Part shown: piece after piece, positions 17,595 through 26,543 of the stretch
Layout: each line of letters starts with the position of its first letter
Position numbering within the stretch: position 1 is the first letter of the stretch
Source: DUTS01 sp050951605
GTDB lineage: Bacteria > Bacillota > Peptococcia > DRI-13 > DTU073
Direction: 5' to 3'
DNA: 64,000 nucleotides
Assembly: GCA_050951605.1 (NCBI GenBank)
Contig: JBMNJJ010000009.1
Coordinates: 310,001-374,000, forward strand
The notes under the pieces: model-generated
The model's input: the letters and a program-made list of their open reading frames with translations, nothing else
Told to the model about the DNA's origin: nothing
Databases searched by the model: none
Made by a program: the position numbers and the translations under genes

Positions 17595-17633
17595 CTGGTA
17601 ATATATACACTCTTCCAAATATCATACAAAATA

Positions 17634-17740
17634 AAGCCTAGGGTAAACTATGCTTAGGTTGGTAACTGTTATTCAAAGATTAGCAAGGCTCAATCTCTGT
17701 GCCGTTAGTTAATCTTTAGTTACCAACCTGATTTTTATTT
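17634..17740 (+). promoter_or_regulatory. Structured leader with alternative hairpins upstream of the MCP gene
   Basis: A 12-base-pair perfect stem (17656-17667 with 17718-17729), extended inward by an eight-base-pair stem (17675-17682 with 17710-17717) and followed by a T-rich run, looks like a terminator. An alternative eight-base-pair hairpin (17635-17642 with 17653-17660, two G-T pairs) uses the first bases of the terminator stem, so the two cannot form together. That is the logic of an attenuator or riboswitch. I could not match it to a known riboswitch consensus. It could instead simply terminate ytaF. Confidence 0.5.
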
Positions 17741-17798
17741 TAGAAAGAAAAAGAATATATAAAATTATATAAGTTTTCAAATTTAATAGAGGAGTTAA

Positions 17799-19559
<1,761 letters not shown>

Positions 19560-19560
19560 T

Positions 19561-20811
19561 TTAAGGGCTAAGGTAAAGAGGGAGCTGTTCTTCCTTTGGT
19601 TCCTCTGGAAAATATAGGAATTTATTAGCAACACTTTTATCTGGGAGAAAGCCTTTAAATTTAGTTAATGTTTCACCAGTTGTTTTAATGATGCTAATGG
19701 AATTATTTATTTCCTCCCAAAAAATAAGTGTATTATCTTTGGTCCACTGCAGATTATGTATGGGAAGAATAAAAGATTTAATTTTAGTTGGATTTTTATC
19801 TGTTAAGTTATATAAATATAAGTCTTCTTGTCCATCCTCATCTCTGAAGATAGTATAAGCTAGAGATGAGGATGAATGATTAAAGCATAAATTATTACAT
19901 ATACCGGCAAGATTATCGAAGAGAATTGTTGTTTTGTTAGTTTGGTAATTCCAAATGATGAAATTTCCTGTTTCTTGACTGTTTGGATTTAAAACAAGTA
20001 AAATTTCTTTATCTGAAAGCCAGCATAAAGGACCCAAGTGCTGCAAAAATTTAGTAGCTAATTCTTTTCCTTTATTGTCAATAATCTTTATTTGAAAAAA
20101 ATCGCTTCCTTGTTGAGGATAATCTTCTAAAAAAGCATAGAGTAGCTTGTCGTCCAGGGGACTCCAAGCTATAGAGAAAATTACTTTAACTGTGCCAAGA
20201 TTATTTTGCGGGAAGGGATAAATTTTTTTAATATTTTTTAGAGGGTCGTAAACTCCTAAGTAATGATGGTCTGCGTAAGCCAGTTTTGTTCCTTTATTAT
20301 TCCAAGTGCAAGAAGGCTGAGTTGAAAGAAAAATTGGCTTTTTTTCTTCCGTAAGACTGTAGAGAAAAAGCCCTTGCCATAAATCAAAGAGGGTATAGTA
20401 TTTTTCTTGGGGGCTTAATGTAGCTAGGTGTCCCCAATTTTCAAGTGCTGTACCAGGTATAAAATCAAGTGGTTCTAATTGGTTCCTCATCGCTCGAATT
20501 GTCCCCGTATGATTAAGAATTATTTGTACGGGTATTTCTTGAGGAAATTGTGATAAAGAAACAATTCGGCCGGAATGAAGACCCATTAAAGCAAAAAGAG
20601 CATCAGAAGAAAAAGGATAATTGAGTAATTTATCTTGAATTTTTAAGTAGATTAGATTATGTTTGTAACCTAAATAAAGACCGTGAAGAGAACGCTCCCC
20701 TTTTTTAATTTCCCAAGGGTCATATGTTTCAGCTAGACTATTGGTGGGTATAGTTAAAAACAATAAAAGTAAAGTTATGCTGAAAAGTCTTTTGCCCATT
20801 TTTTTATTCAT
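19561..20811 (-). CDS. Secreted or lipid-free exported protein with beta-propeller-like repeats
   Basis: 416 residues with an N-terminal signal peptide (MNKKMGKRLFSITLLLLFL followed by an SLAET-type cleavage region). The rest consists of short beta-rich repeats of the TolB/WD40 kind: SCTWNNKGTKLAYADH, IAWSPLDDKLLYAF, LCFNHSSSSLAYTIF, LQWTKDNTLIFWEE. These suggest a six- or seven-bladed propeller outside the membrane. There is no lipobox or catalytic motif. Start ATG 20811 follows GAGGAGGAG. Function unknown to me; it converges with the MCP gene. Confidence 0.65.
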   Translation of the reverse strand: MNKKMGKRLFSITLLLLFLTIPTNSLAETYDPWEIKKGERSLHGLYLGYKHNLIYLKIQDKLLNYPFSSDALFALMGLHSGRIVSLSQFPQEIPVQIILNHTGTIRAMRNQLEPLDFIPGTALENWGHLATLSPQEKYYTLFDLWQGLFLYSLTEEKKPIFLSTQPSCTWNNKGTKLAYADHHYLGVYDPLKNIKKIYPFPQNNLGTVKVIFSIAWSPLDDKLLYAFLEDYPQQGSDFFQIKIIDNKGKELATKFLQHLGPLCWLSDKEILLVLNPNSQETGNFIIWNYQTNKTTILFDNLAGICNNLCFNHSSSSLAYTIFRDEDGQEDLYLYNLTDKNPTKIKSFILPIHNLQWTKDNTLIFWEEINNSISIIKTTGETLTKFKGFLPDKSVANKFLYFPEEPKEEQLPLYLSP

Positions 20812-20883
20812 GGCTGCTCACTCCTCCTCAAAAACAAAACCATAATGGAAATATTTTACATTTATTTACAAAGTCCTTCTTTT

Positions 20884-20927
20884 TAAAAAAATAAATAAAA
20901 AAAATAACCCTTAAAACCAAGGGTTAT
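20884..20927 (-). terminator. Terminator of the tRNA-His-like gene
   Basis: On the lower strand a nine-base-pair stem (20919-20927 with 20904-20912) is followed by a long T-rich run at 20903-20884. Confidence 0.75.
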
Positions 20928-20971
20928 AGTATAAAATGATTAGGTGCATCTTTTCAAGATGCAGTTCTTAG

Positions 20972-21046
20972 AGAGAAAGGTGGGATTCGAACCCACGTAA
21001 TTCAGGTGCCACGTACCTGAGTGCAACCACTACACCACAATCTCTC
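20972..21046 (-). tRNA. tRNA-His-like gene (GTG) with atypical features
   Basis: A cloverleaf is clear on the lower strand: T-arm GTGGG-TTCGAAT-CCCAC, D-stem, and an anticodon stem CAGGT/ACCTG around the loop ACGTGGC, which puts GTG (His) in the anticodon. Three things are odd. The base before the anticodon is C, not the near-universal U33. There is no encoded CCA, although every other tRNA here has one. The acceptor stem has a mismatch at its base, and the G-1:C73 pair that marks tRNA-His is missing. A promoter (TTGCAA-17-TATAAT) and a terminator flank it, so it is probably transcribed. It may be a degenerate copy or a specialised tRNA. Confidence 0.65.
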
Positions 21047-21063
21047 TTCGCGAACTTGTCATC

Positions 21064-21092
21064 ATTATAACAAGGCTTGTTAATATTTGCAA
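21064..21092 (-). promoter_or_regulatory. Promoter of the tRNA-His-like gene
   Basis: Lower strand TTGCAA at 21092-21087 and TATAAT at 21069-21064, 17-base spacer, about 18 bases before the tRNA. Confidence 0.7.
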
Positions 21093-21127
21093 ATGGTTCT
21101 TTTTGGACGATGTTATTATTTTTTCGT

Positions 21128-21156
21128 TTGACAATTATTAGAGAGCATTTTATAAT
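21128..21156 (+). promoter_or_regulatory. Consensus promoter of tRNA-Val
   Basis: Perfect TTGACA at 21128-21133 and TATAAT at 21151-21156 with the ideal 17-base spacer, 27 bases before the tRNA. Confidence 0.88.
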
Positions 21157-21183
21157 AAGTGCATTAAGATAATTAGAGTTAAG

Positions 21184-21260
21184 GGGCGGTTAGCTCAGCT
21201 GGTTAGAGTGCTGCGTTGACATCGCAGAGGTCACTGGTTCGATTCCAGTACCGCCCACCA
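21184..21260 (+). tRNA. tRNA-Val (GAC)
   Basis: Perfect acceptor GGGCGGT with ACCGCCC, anticodon loop TTGACAT (anticodon GAC), canonical T-arm and an encoded CCA. Confidence 0.96.
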
Positions 21261-21288
21261 TTATTTATTAAAATATCGACAAATACTA

Positions 21289-21315
21289 AAGGAACTATTT
21301 TGGAAGTTCCTTTTT
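21289..21315 (+). terminator. Terminator after tRNA-Val
   Basis: AAGGAACT pairs with AGTTCCTT around an eight-base loop, followed by T5. Confidence 0.8.
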
Positions 21316-21407
21316 CTGTTTTTATTACCAGAATACCTCTTGTATATTAAAGCTAAAGCATCATATAATATTTCTACAAAGAAAGGGTTATGAAAGGAGT
21401 GAAGTGC

Positions 21408-22310
21408 TTGCTTGAACCGATTTCAATAGGTACGTATACTAATCCACATTTTGTATTTGAACGTTTAAATAATGAGTTGGAAATTTTACAAAGTGAAGGT
21501 GTTCCTCTTATCCTTGATATGGATAAAGTAGGGGAAATCACTTTTATGGATTGCCTTCTTCACCATAAAGAAGACCATAAAGAAGACCATAAAGAAGGTT
21601 ATAGTGGTGCTGATACTTTTAATACAATTAAATTCTCTATCGCAAACTGTTTAGCAGAAATAATTGTAGAAGAATGGGAGATTTTATTAATTAGAAAAAT
21701 TGTACAGGATAATTTTTATTATTATAATCAAGAAGAAAAACAGACCATTTTAAATAAAACTAAAAACATCTTAAATCCAGCCGGGTTAAATCCATATCAT
21801 CAGCATCAACGTAAAGAAGAAGTAAGGCTTAAAATTTTAGATTATTTAGAGCGTCATAAAAATTTAATTATAGAAGGATTTATTAATTTCCGTTTAAAGG
21901 ATTATCAAAAAAATCTGGAAGAAATTGTAAACTCAGCTGTTGATGAGCTAATTATGGAAAAAGAATATCTTGAATTTATTCGGCTTTTAAAATATTTTGT
22001 TGAGATACAAGAGCCACGTGTACAAAAAGTACAAATTGTTTTTAAACAAAACGGGAAATTTTCACTTTTAGATGAAGTAGATAAACCGATCAAACATGAA
22101 TGTCTCGATGGATTAGTGGTTGACCTTTTGGAAAATGAAATAAATTATGAGGACCTTTTAATTAGTGCTTTAATTACGTTAGCCCCTAGTGAGTTGTTAT
22201 TACACAAGGAACCTCAAGTAGATACAGATGATACGATTAAGACTATTGAAAATGTTTTTGGTAGTAGGGTTATTAATTGTTCCGGCTGTAAAAAATGTGA
22301 TGGTAGTTAA
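21408..22310 (+). CDS. ytxC: Sporulation protein YtxC family
   Basis: About 300 soluble residues. The central helical part around DYLERHKNLIIEGFINFRLKD and the following VDELIMEKEYLEFIRLLKYFV match the YtxC family as I remember it; in Bacillus subtilis ytxC sits beside thrS, and thrS lies a few genes downstream here. The role is unknown beyond its link to sporulating species. Near residue 55 a 12-base unit is repeated three times (21561-21596), giving HKED-HKED-HKEG. TTG 21408 has AAAGGAG eight bases upstream; ATG 21390 is in frame but its purine run is only two bases away. The tail carries CSGCKKC, a possible metal site. Confidence 0.75.
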   Translation: MLEPISIGTYTNPHFVFERLNNELEILQSEGVPLILDMDKVGEITFMDCLLHHKEDHKEDHKEGYSGADTFNTIKFSIANCLAEIIVEEWEILLIRKIVQDNFYYYNQEEKQTILNKTKNILNPAGLNPYHQHQRKEEVRLKILDYLERHKNLIIEGFINFRLKDYQKNLEEIVNSAVDELIMEKEYLEFIRLLKYFVEIQEPRVQKVQIVFKQNGKFSLLDEVDKPIKHECLDGLVVDLLENEINYEDLLISALITLAPSELLLHKEPQVDTDDTIKTIENVFGSRVINCSGCKKCDGS

Positions 22311-22334
22311 GGAAGAGAAAAAGAGTGTGAGCAG

Positions 22335-22958
22335 ATGTATAATTTATTACTTATTGTATTGATGGGATTTATTGGTGCTTGTATTGGTTGGGTTACTAAT
22401 GTCTTAGCAATTAGACTTCTTTTCAAGCCTTATCAAGAATATAAAGTACCTGTTTTAGGTTGGAAAATACAAGGTCTTATCCCTAAAAGGAAAAAAGATA
22501 TCGCTGTTGCATTAGGAGAAATTGTTAGTACAGAATTAATTACAGGAAATGATGTGTTGGAAAGTTTAAGTCGTAAAGATATTAAAGAACGGCTTAGGGC
22601 AAAATTTGAAAAATATGTACGTGAACAAGTTTTTTTACGACTACCTTTTGTAATTCCGGAAAGCATTTTAGCATCATTGGCGGAGTTTATGGCAAAATTA
22701 TTAGGACAAGAAGTCAATAAATTTCTTGATAATCCTAGTAAGTTTTTTCAGGCACAAGAAATAAATGAAATCAAGCAAGAAATTAAAAGAATTGTAGAAA
22801 AAAAAGTAATTTCATTAGAGATGGTTAGTTTAGAGGAGATCGTATATACTTTGGCTCGTTCTGAATTAAAGCATATTGAAATAATCGGGGGGATTTTGGG
22901 TTTTTTTATTGGGATCGCCCAAGGAATTATTTCGATTTTTTGGCAAGGTGTAATTTGA
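22335..22958 (+). CDS. DUF445 family membrane protein
   Basis: 207 residues. An N-terminal membrane helix with the family pattern GACIGWVTNVLAIRLLFKPY, a soluble helical middle, and a C-terminal membrane helix (IIGGILGFFIGIAQGIISIF). This two-anchor layout with an NxxAIRLLF motif is typical of DUF445 (YheB-like) proteins, whose function is unknown. It starts 24 bases after ytxC, so the two are probably co-transcribed and may both act in sporulation. Confidence 0.8.
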   Translation: MYNLLLIVLMGFIGACIGWVTNVLAIRLLFKPYQEYKVPVLGWKIQGLIPKRKKDIAVALGEIVSTELITGNDVLESLSRKDIKERLRAKFEKYVREQVFLRLPFVIPESILASLAEFMAKLLGQEVNKFLDNPSKFFQAQEINEIKQEIKRIVEKKVISLEMVSLEEIVYTLARSELKHIEIIGGILGFFIGIAQGIISIFWQGVI

Positions 22959-22969
22959 TTTATTTATAA

Positions 22970-23006
22970 TAAAAAAAAGAAACGCCCTTCAAGGCGATTT
23001 CTTTTT
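22970..23006. terminator. Bidirectional terminator between DUF445 and the CheX-like gene
   Basis: A GAAACGCC/GGCGATTTC stem with an A-run on the left and a T-run on the right, between two convergent genes. Confidence 0.75.
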
Positions 23007-23036
23007 TACATTTAAGCTGAATAGATGGTTAGATGC

Positions 23037-23933
23037 CTAAGCTGTAGGAAATTCTGTAGAAGAAATAATTAAATCAAATTTACCATCAATTAAATGAATA
23101 GGGATAATATAAGTATCATCATCATTTTCTATTTTTGCTTGCTGATAAAGTTTTTGAGGTTCCATTTGTAGTTCAATATTCTGGTTAGACATATTTACTA
23201 AAAAAATACCGTTATGAACATTTAAAAATTCAGTTACAGATGCTTTAGTCATTTCATCAATACAGTTAAATTTTTCACCTGCAAATTTTGAAGCAAGAGT
23301 TAGAAACATATTTTTATCGGCAGCTATGCCTGTAAAAAGATTATATTCACCATATATTTTCTGACAGACAAGCCATTCTGGGGTATAATTATTTAGTGGA
23401 GATTTTTTTTCTAAGCGAGGTGTTTCATCAAGTAGCCTAATCACATTTTTTAATATTAGAGCGGTGTAGTCACTATAAATTTTACTGCGAAATGAATCTT
23501 CAAAATCAAGAAAGACATGCACAATTTTATCGATGTCACCTTGTTTAAGAATTTCTATTTGTTCAGCTGTTAATTGGCAATCCTTTTTATAGTTTTCCAA
23601 TTCATTTTGAAGTTGGTCAAGAGTAAGAAATTTTTTGTCTACTAAAGCTTGACTTAACTGTAAATAACCTTGTTTTTGTGTAGATAAAAGATTTTGTAGC
23701 TGATGTTCGTTTAGATAACCTAATTGTATCGCAATTTCACCAAATCTTTTGTCGATTTTCATTTGTTGTTGATGAACTTCTTGGACTTGTGTACTGTTCA
23801 TATAGCCAAGATTAATAGCTAAAATTCCTAGTTTAACGTGAATTGATTTTTGGTATTCTAAAGCTTCTTTTAATTCTTCGGTAGTAACTAAATTCTTGTT
23901 TAAAAGGTAATTACCAAAATACTGACTAAACAT
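23037..23933 (-). CDS. MshEN-like repeat domain fused to a CheX-like domain
   Basis: 298 residues. The first 125 contain four repeats of about 28 residues built on a pattern like LGxxAxxLGYLxxxQLxxxLxxQ, which resembles the N-terminal GspE/MshEN domain known in other proteins to bind cyclic di-GMP. The C-terminal half (from about residue 150) resembles CheX, with FAGEKFNCIDEMTKASVTEFLNVHNG as the conserved helix region (written as two adjoining parts: FAGEKFNCIDEM and TKASVTEFLNVHNG). CheX dephosphorylates CheY-P. The CheY-like gene lies two bases upstream, so the pair forms an operon and a likely regulator-phosphatase module. The cyclic di-GMP link is inference from the repeat pattern. Confidence 0.7.
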   Translation of the reverse strand: MFSQYFGNYLLNKNLVTTEELKEALEYQKSIHVKLGILAINLGYMNSTQVQEVHQQQMKIDKRFGEIAIQLGYLNEHQLQNLLSTQKQGYLQLSQALVDKKFLTLDQLQNELENYKKDCQLTAEQIEILKQGDIDKIVHVFLDFEDSFRSKIYSDYTALILKNVIRLLDETPRLEKKSPLNNYTPEWLVCQKIYGEYNLFTGIAADKNMFLTLASKFAGEKFNCIDEMTKASVTEFLNVHNGIFLVNMSNQNIELQMEPQKLYQQAKIENDDDTYIIPIHLIDGKFDLIISSTEFPTA

Positions 23934-23935
23934 AA

Positions 23936-24319
23936 TTAAACCCCCTCATTATCTTTTAGTCTATCGAGAATAGAAATGATTTGTGTTTCTTTCCAAGGTT
24001 TTTGAATAAAGTCATAAGCCCCTTCTTCTAAGGCTGTTTTCAAATGAGTTTGTGTTCCTGAGGAAGTAATCATAATTACTTTTGTTGTAGAATTAAATTT
24101 TTTAATTTCTTTAAGAGTTTCAATCCCATTCATAACGGGCATAACAATGTCTAAAAAGACAATTTGCGGGTTATGTTTTTTAATTAAGGGTAGAGCCTCG
24201 TTTCCGTTACTTGCTTCTAAAATTGTTTTGACTCCGGCATCAGTTAGTATTTCTTTGAGTTGTTTTCTGACTAACATGGAGTCATCGCAGAGTACAATTT
24301 TAAGCTGTTCTGAACTCAT
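23936..24319 (-). CDS. CheY-like single-domain response regulator
   Basis: 127 residues, receiver domain only. The acidic pocket is CDDS near residue 11, the phospho-acceptor is the aspartate of FLDIVMP near residue 56, the conserved threonine is in MITSS and the lysine in QKPW. No output domain follows, so it works by protein contact. No histidine kinase is encoded nearby. Start ATG 24319 follows AAAGGGGA; the CheX-like gene follows directly. Confidence 0.92.
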   Translation of the reverse strand: MSSEQLKIVLCDDSMLVRKQLKEILTDAGVKTILEASNGNEALPLIKKHNPQIVFLDIVMPVMNGIETLKEIKKFNSTTKVIMITSSGTQTHLKTALEEGAYDFIQKPWKETQIISILDRLKDNEGV

Positions 24320-24486
24320 TTAACAAATCCCCTTTCTTTTGTTTGTTTTTATTTTAATTTTTTTACAATAATTTTTGTATTTTGTCGTAATTATAACATT
24401 TGTTTATATATTCTATAGTTTTTTAAAAATACCTTCATTAAATGACTTTAAAAATTGTTTTTTTACAAAAAAGGAGGTTCCGTGAA

Positions 24487-25353
24487 ATGGCAGTTGATTT
24501 GCATATACACAGTATTGCCAGTAGTGATGGAGAATTTACAGCTAGAGAAATAGTAGAAAAGGCTATAAAACTTAATCTTGAAACAATAGCTATTGCTGAT
24601 CATGAAACGGTGAAATCAGTGCAGGAGGGTGTTTGTTGGGGTGAAAAAAGGGGAGTGGAAGTAATTCCGGCTTGCGAAATAGTGGCTAAACATGGGGGAG
24701 AAACCTTGCATATTTTGGGGTATTATATAGATGTCCAAGACCAAGGATTGCTTGCGTTATTTGAGAAAGTAGATGCTGCTCGGTGGCGGGTTGTTGATCT
24801 TCAAATTGCTAAGTTAAGGGAGGCCGGTTTTTACCTTGATAAAGAAAAAGTGATGGAAGAATGTAATTATACGATTCCTGTTGGTGGTTCTTTTGTTAAT
24901 GTTGTTTTTGCTGACCCTCGCAATAAGGAGAATCCATTGATTAAAGAATATCGGGAAAAAGAAAATTGTGTAGTACGTTTTTTGTTTGATTATTTAAATG
25001 TTGGTAAACCGCTTTATGTTCCTCAATATGTTCCTGAAGCTATAGACGTGCTTCGAATTATTAAGGGCAGTGGTGGTATCCCTATTCTTGCTCATCCCGG
25101 TTCAAATTTAACTCCGGAACAAACCGGGATTATTGATGACTTGCTTAATTATGGACTTAAGGGATTGGAAGTATATACATCTCATCATCATGAACAACAG
25201 GAAAAGTATTATTTTGATTATTGTCAAGAGAAGAAGCTTCTTTATACCTGTGGCAGTGACTTTCATGGTAGATTTAAACCAACGGTAAAGATGGGGGAGA
25301 TTAGGAATAATTCCTATAAGATAGTAGATAATTTAAAAAGGGTAAAAAAATAA
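24487..25353 (+). CDS. PHP-domain phosphoesterase (YciV/TrpH family)
   Basis: 288 residues. The PHP metal motifs are all present: DLHIHS at the N-terminus, AIADHETV, the glutamate of IPACEIV, PILAHPG in the middle and GSDFHG near the C-terminus. The insert after residue 60 matches the YciV/TrpH type, which in other bacteria acts on nucleoside 3',5'-bisphosphates and short RNA ends. Start ATG 24487 has AAAGGAGGT ideally placed. It is divergent from the CheY gene. Confidence 0.87.
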   Translation: MAVDLHIHSIASSDGEFTAREIVEKAIKLNLETIAIADHETVKSVQEGVCWGEKRGVEVIPACEIVAKHGGETLHILGYYIDVQDQGLLALFEKVDAARWRVVDLQIAKLREAGFYLDKEKVMEECNYTIPVGGSFVNVVFADPRNKENPLIKEYREKENCVVRFLFDYLNVGKPLYVPQYVPEAIDVLRIIKGSGGIPILAHPGSNLTPEQTGIIDDLLNYGLKGLEVYTSHHHEQQEKYYFDYCQEKKLLYTCGSDFHGRFKPTVKMGEIRNNSYKIVDNLKRVKK

Positions 25354-25408
25354 TTCCCCGTTTTGTAACGGGGAAGAGGAGAAGAGATAACAGATGTTGT
25401 TGACTAGA

Positions 25409-26266
25409 TTAAGAATGCTTTTTTAGTACTATATCGCCCACAGAACAATTTGTAAGGTCGGCCACTACTGGACATTTTACTTTAAAGATAAAAAATATTT
25501 TTTTATTTTTTATTTCATTTAAACATTCATAATTTCCTTGCCCTTTAGCAATAATTAAATCTGCTTCTGCAAATTCACGTAGAAAACTATTGGAGCATAA
25601 TTTTAAAATAGTGCCTGGTACATCACTGCCATTATCTATTACTCTAACTAAGTCTGTTATACCGGCAAATTCTGCATCTTCCATTATGGCATCATTAATA
25701 ATAGGTTGACCTTTAACGACAAAGGTAACTTTTTCTCGTGGCATTCTGGTTAAAAGAAGTTTATCCATGACGATTTCGCCACAATTATCACCTAGGTAGA
25801 GAATTTTTTTAGCATGTTTTATTTCTTGGGCTAATTCATGAGCCGTATTACCTTTTATCTGTTTGTCTAAAGAATCTTGCAAAGTTTTTTTAACTTGCTT
25901 CATAGTAATATTAGAACTTAAACCAAAGTCGATAATATTGGCGGAGGCGGCAAAACGAATTGCTTGTTCAAAGGGGAAAGGGCTGTTTTGTACTGTTTCT
26001 TCCAAATACTCATAAAGATTAAGAGCGTCTTGATTAAAGTGATTTTTAATTTCTTTATAGGGGTCAGGATGACCGGTTTTTTCTTTGATGATTTTGTGGA
26101 TGAGACGACTCATATAGGGAGGGTTGTTGCTAAAATCCAGTTGTTCCATTTCCCGCAAAACAAGACGGATTATTTTTTCTTGTAAGATATAATCCTGGGT
26201 TACCATTTTAACTGAGTCTACAGCTTGTCTAGTTAAACAAGGGATACAATCAAAATAAAAGTGCAT
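25409..26266 (-). CDS. DUF89 / ARMT1-like metal-dependent phosphatase family protein
   Basis: 285 residues. CIPCL at the N-terminus and the motifs YLGDNCGEIVMDK, VKGQPIINDA and AKGQGNYE are those of DUF89 proteins, whose members include metal-dependent damage-control phosphatases acting on sugar phosphates. The GDN aspartate/asparagine and the later aspartate bind the metal in characterised members. The substrate here is unknown. It is convergent with the PHP gene and divergent from thrS. Confidence 0.83.
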   Translation of the reverse strand: MHFYFDCIPCLTRQAVDSVKMVTQDYILQEKIIRLVLREMEQLDFSNNPPYMSRLIHKIIKEKTGHPDPYKEIKNHFNQDALNLYEYLEETVQNSPFPFEQAIRFAASANIIDFGLSSNITMKQVKKTLQDSLDKQIKGNTAHELAQEIKHAKKILYLGDNCGEIVMDKLLLTRMPREKVTFVVKGQPIINDAIMEDAEFAGITDLVRVIDNGSDVPGTILKLCSNSFLREFAEADLIIAKGQGNYECLNEIKNKKIFFIFKVKCPVVADLTNCSVGDIVLKKHS

Positions 26267-26392
26267 TTTTTTAGCTCCTTTTTTAAAAAATAAGAATATA
26301 GATACACTATTTAAATTATATAGGTTATTATAGAGTTCGATAAGGGTGAAAGTTTTTTCATTAAAGTATTGTTTCTAATTAAATGGTCGTGA

Positions 26393-26421
26393 TTGACATT
26401 GTTTTGGTGATATCATATAAT
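26393..26421 (+). promoter_or_regulatory. Consensus promoter of thrS
   Basis: Perfect TTGACA at 26393-26398 and TATAAT at 26416-26421 with a 17-base spacer; predicted start near 26428. Confidence 0.9.
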
Positions 26422-26427
26422 TTTTTT

Positions 26428-26543
26428 AGAGCATTTGTCTGCGTTTGACTGGAGTGAAAGTCGCAGGTTATTATTCTCGTCTCTCGGGGGACGGGATTTT
26501 ATTGTTTGCACTGTTGTCGATGATTAATTATGGAGGGATATAA
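26428..26543 (+). promoter_or_regulatory. thrS leader RNA with two hairpins, not a T-box
   Basis: The 116-base leader has a hairpin closed by CTGCG/CGCAG (26439-26443 with 26462-26466) and a second, CTCGTC/GACGGG (26476-26481 with 26490-26495), followed by ATTTTATT. The second resembles an intrinsic terminator. There is no GGTACCGCG T-box core and no room for stem I. Control by autoregulation or simple attenuation is possible. Confidence 0.5.

Noticed and set aside
17634..17740. Class I cyclic-di-GMP riboswitch
   Set aside because: Some short pieces look similar, but the conserved core and the tetraloop-receptor arrangement cannot be aligned by eye.
26428..26543. Threonine T-box upstream of thrS
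   Set aside because: No GGTACCGCG core and too short for stem I.
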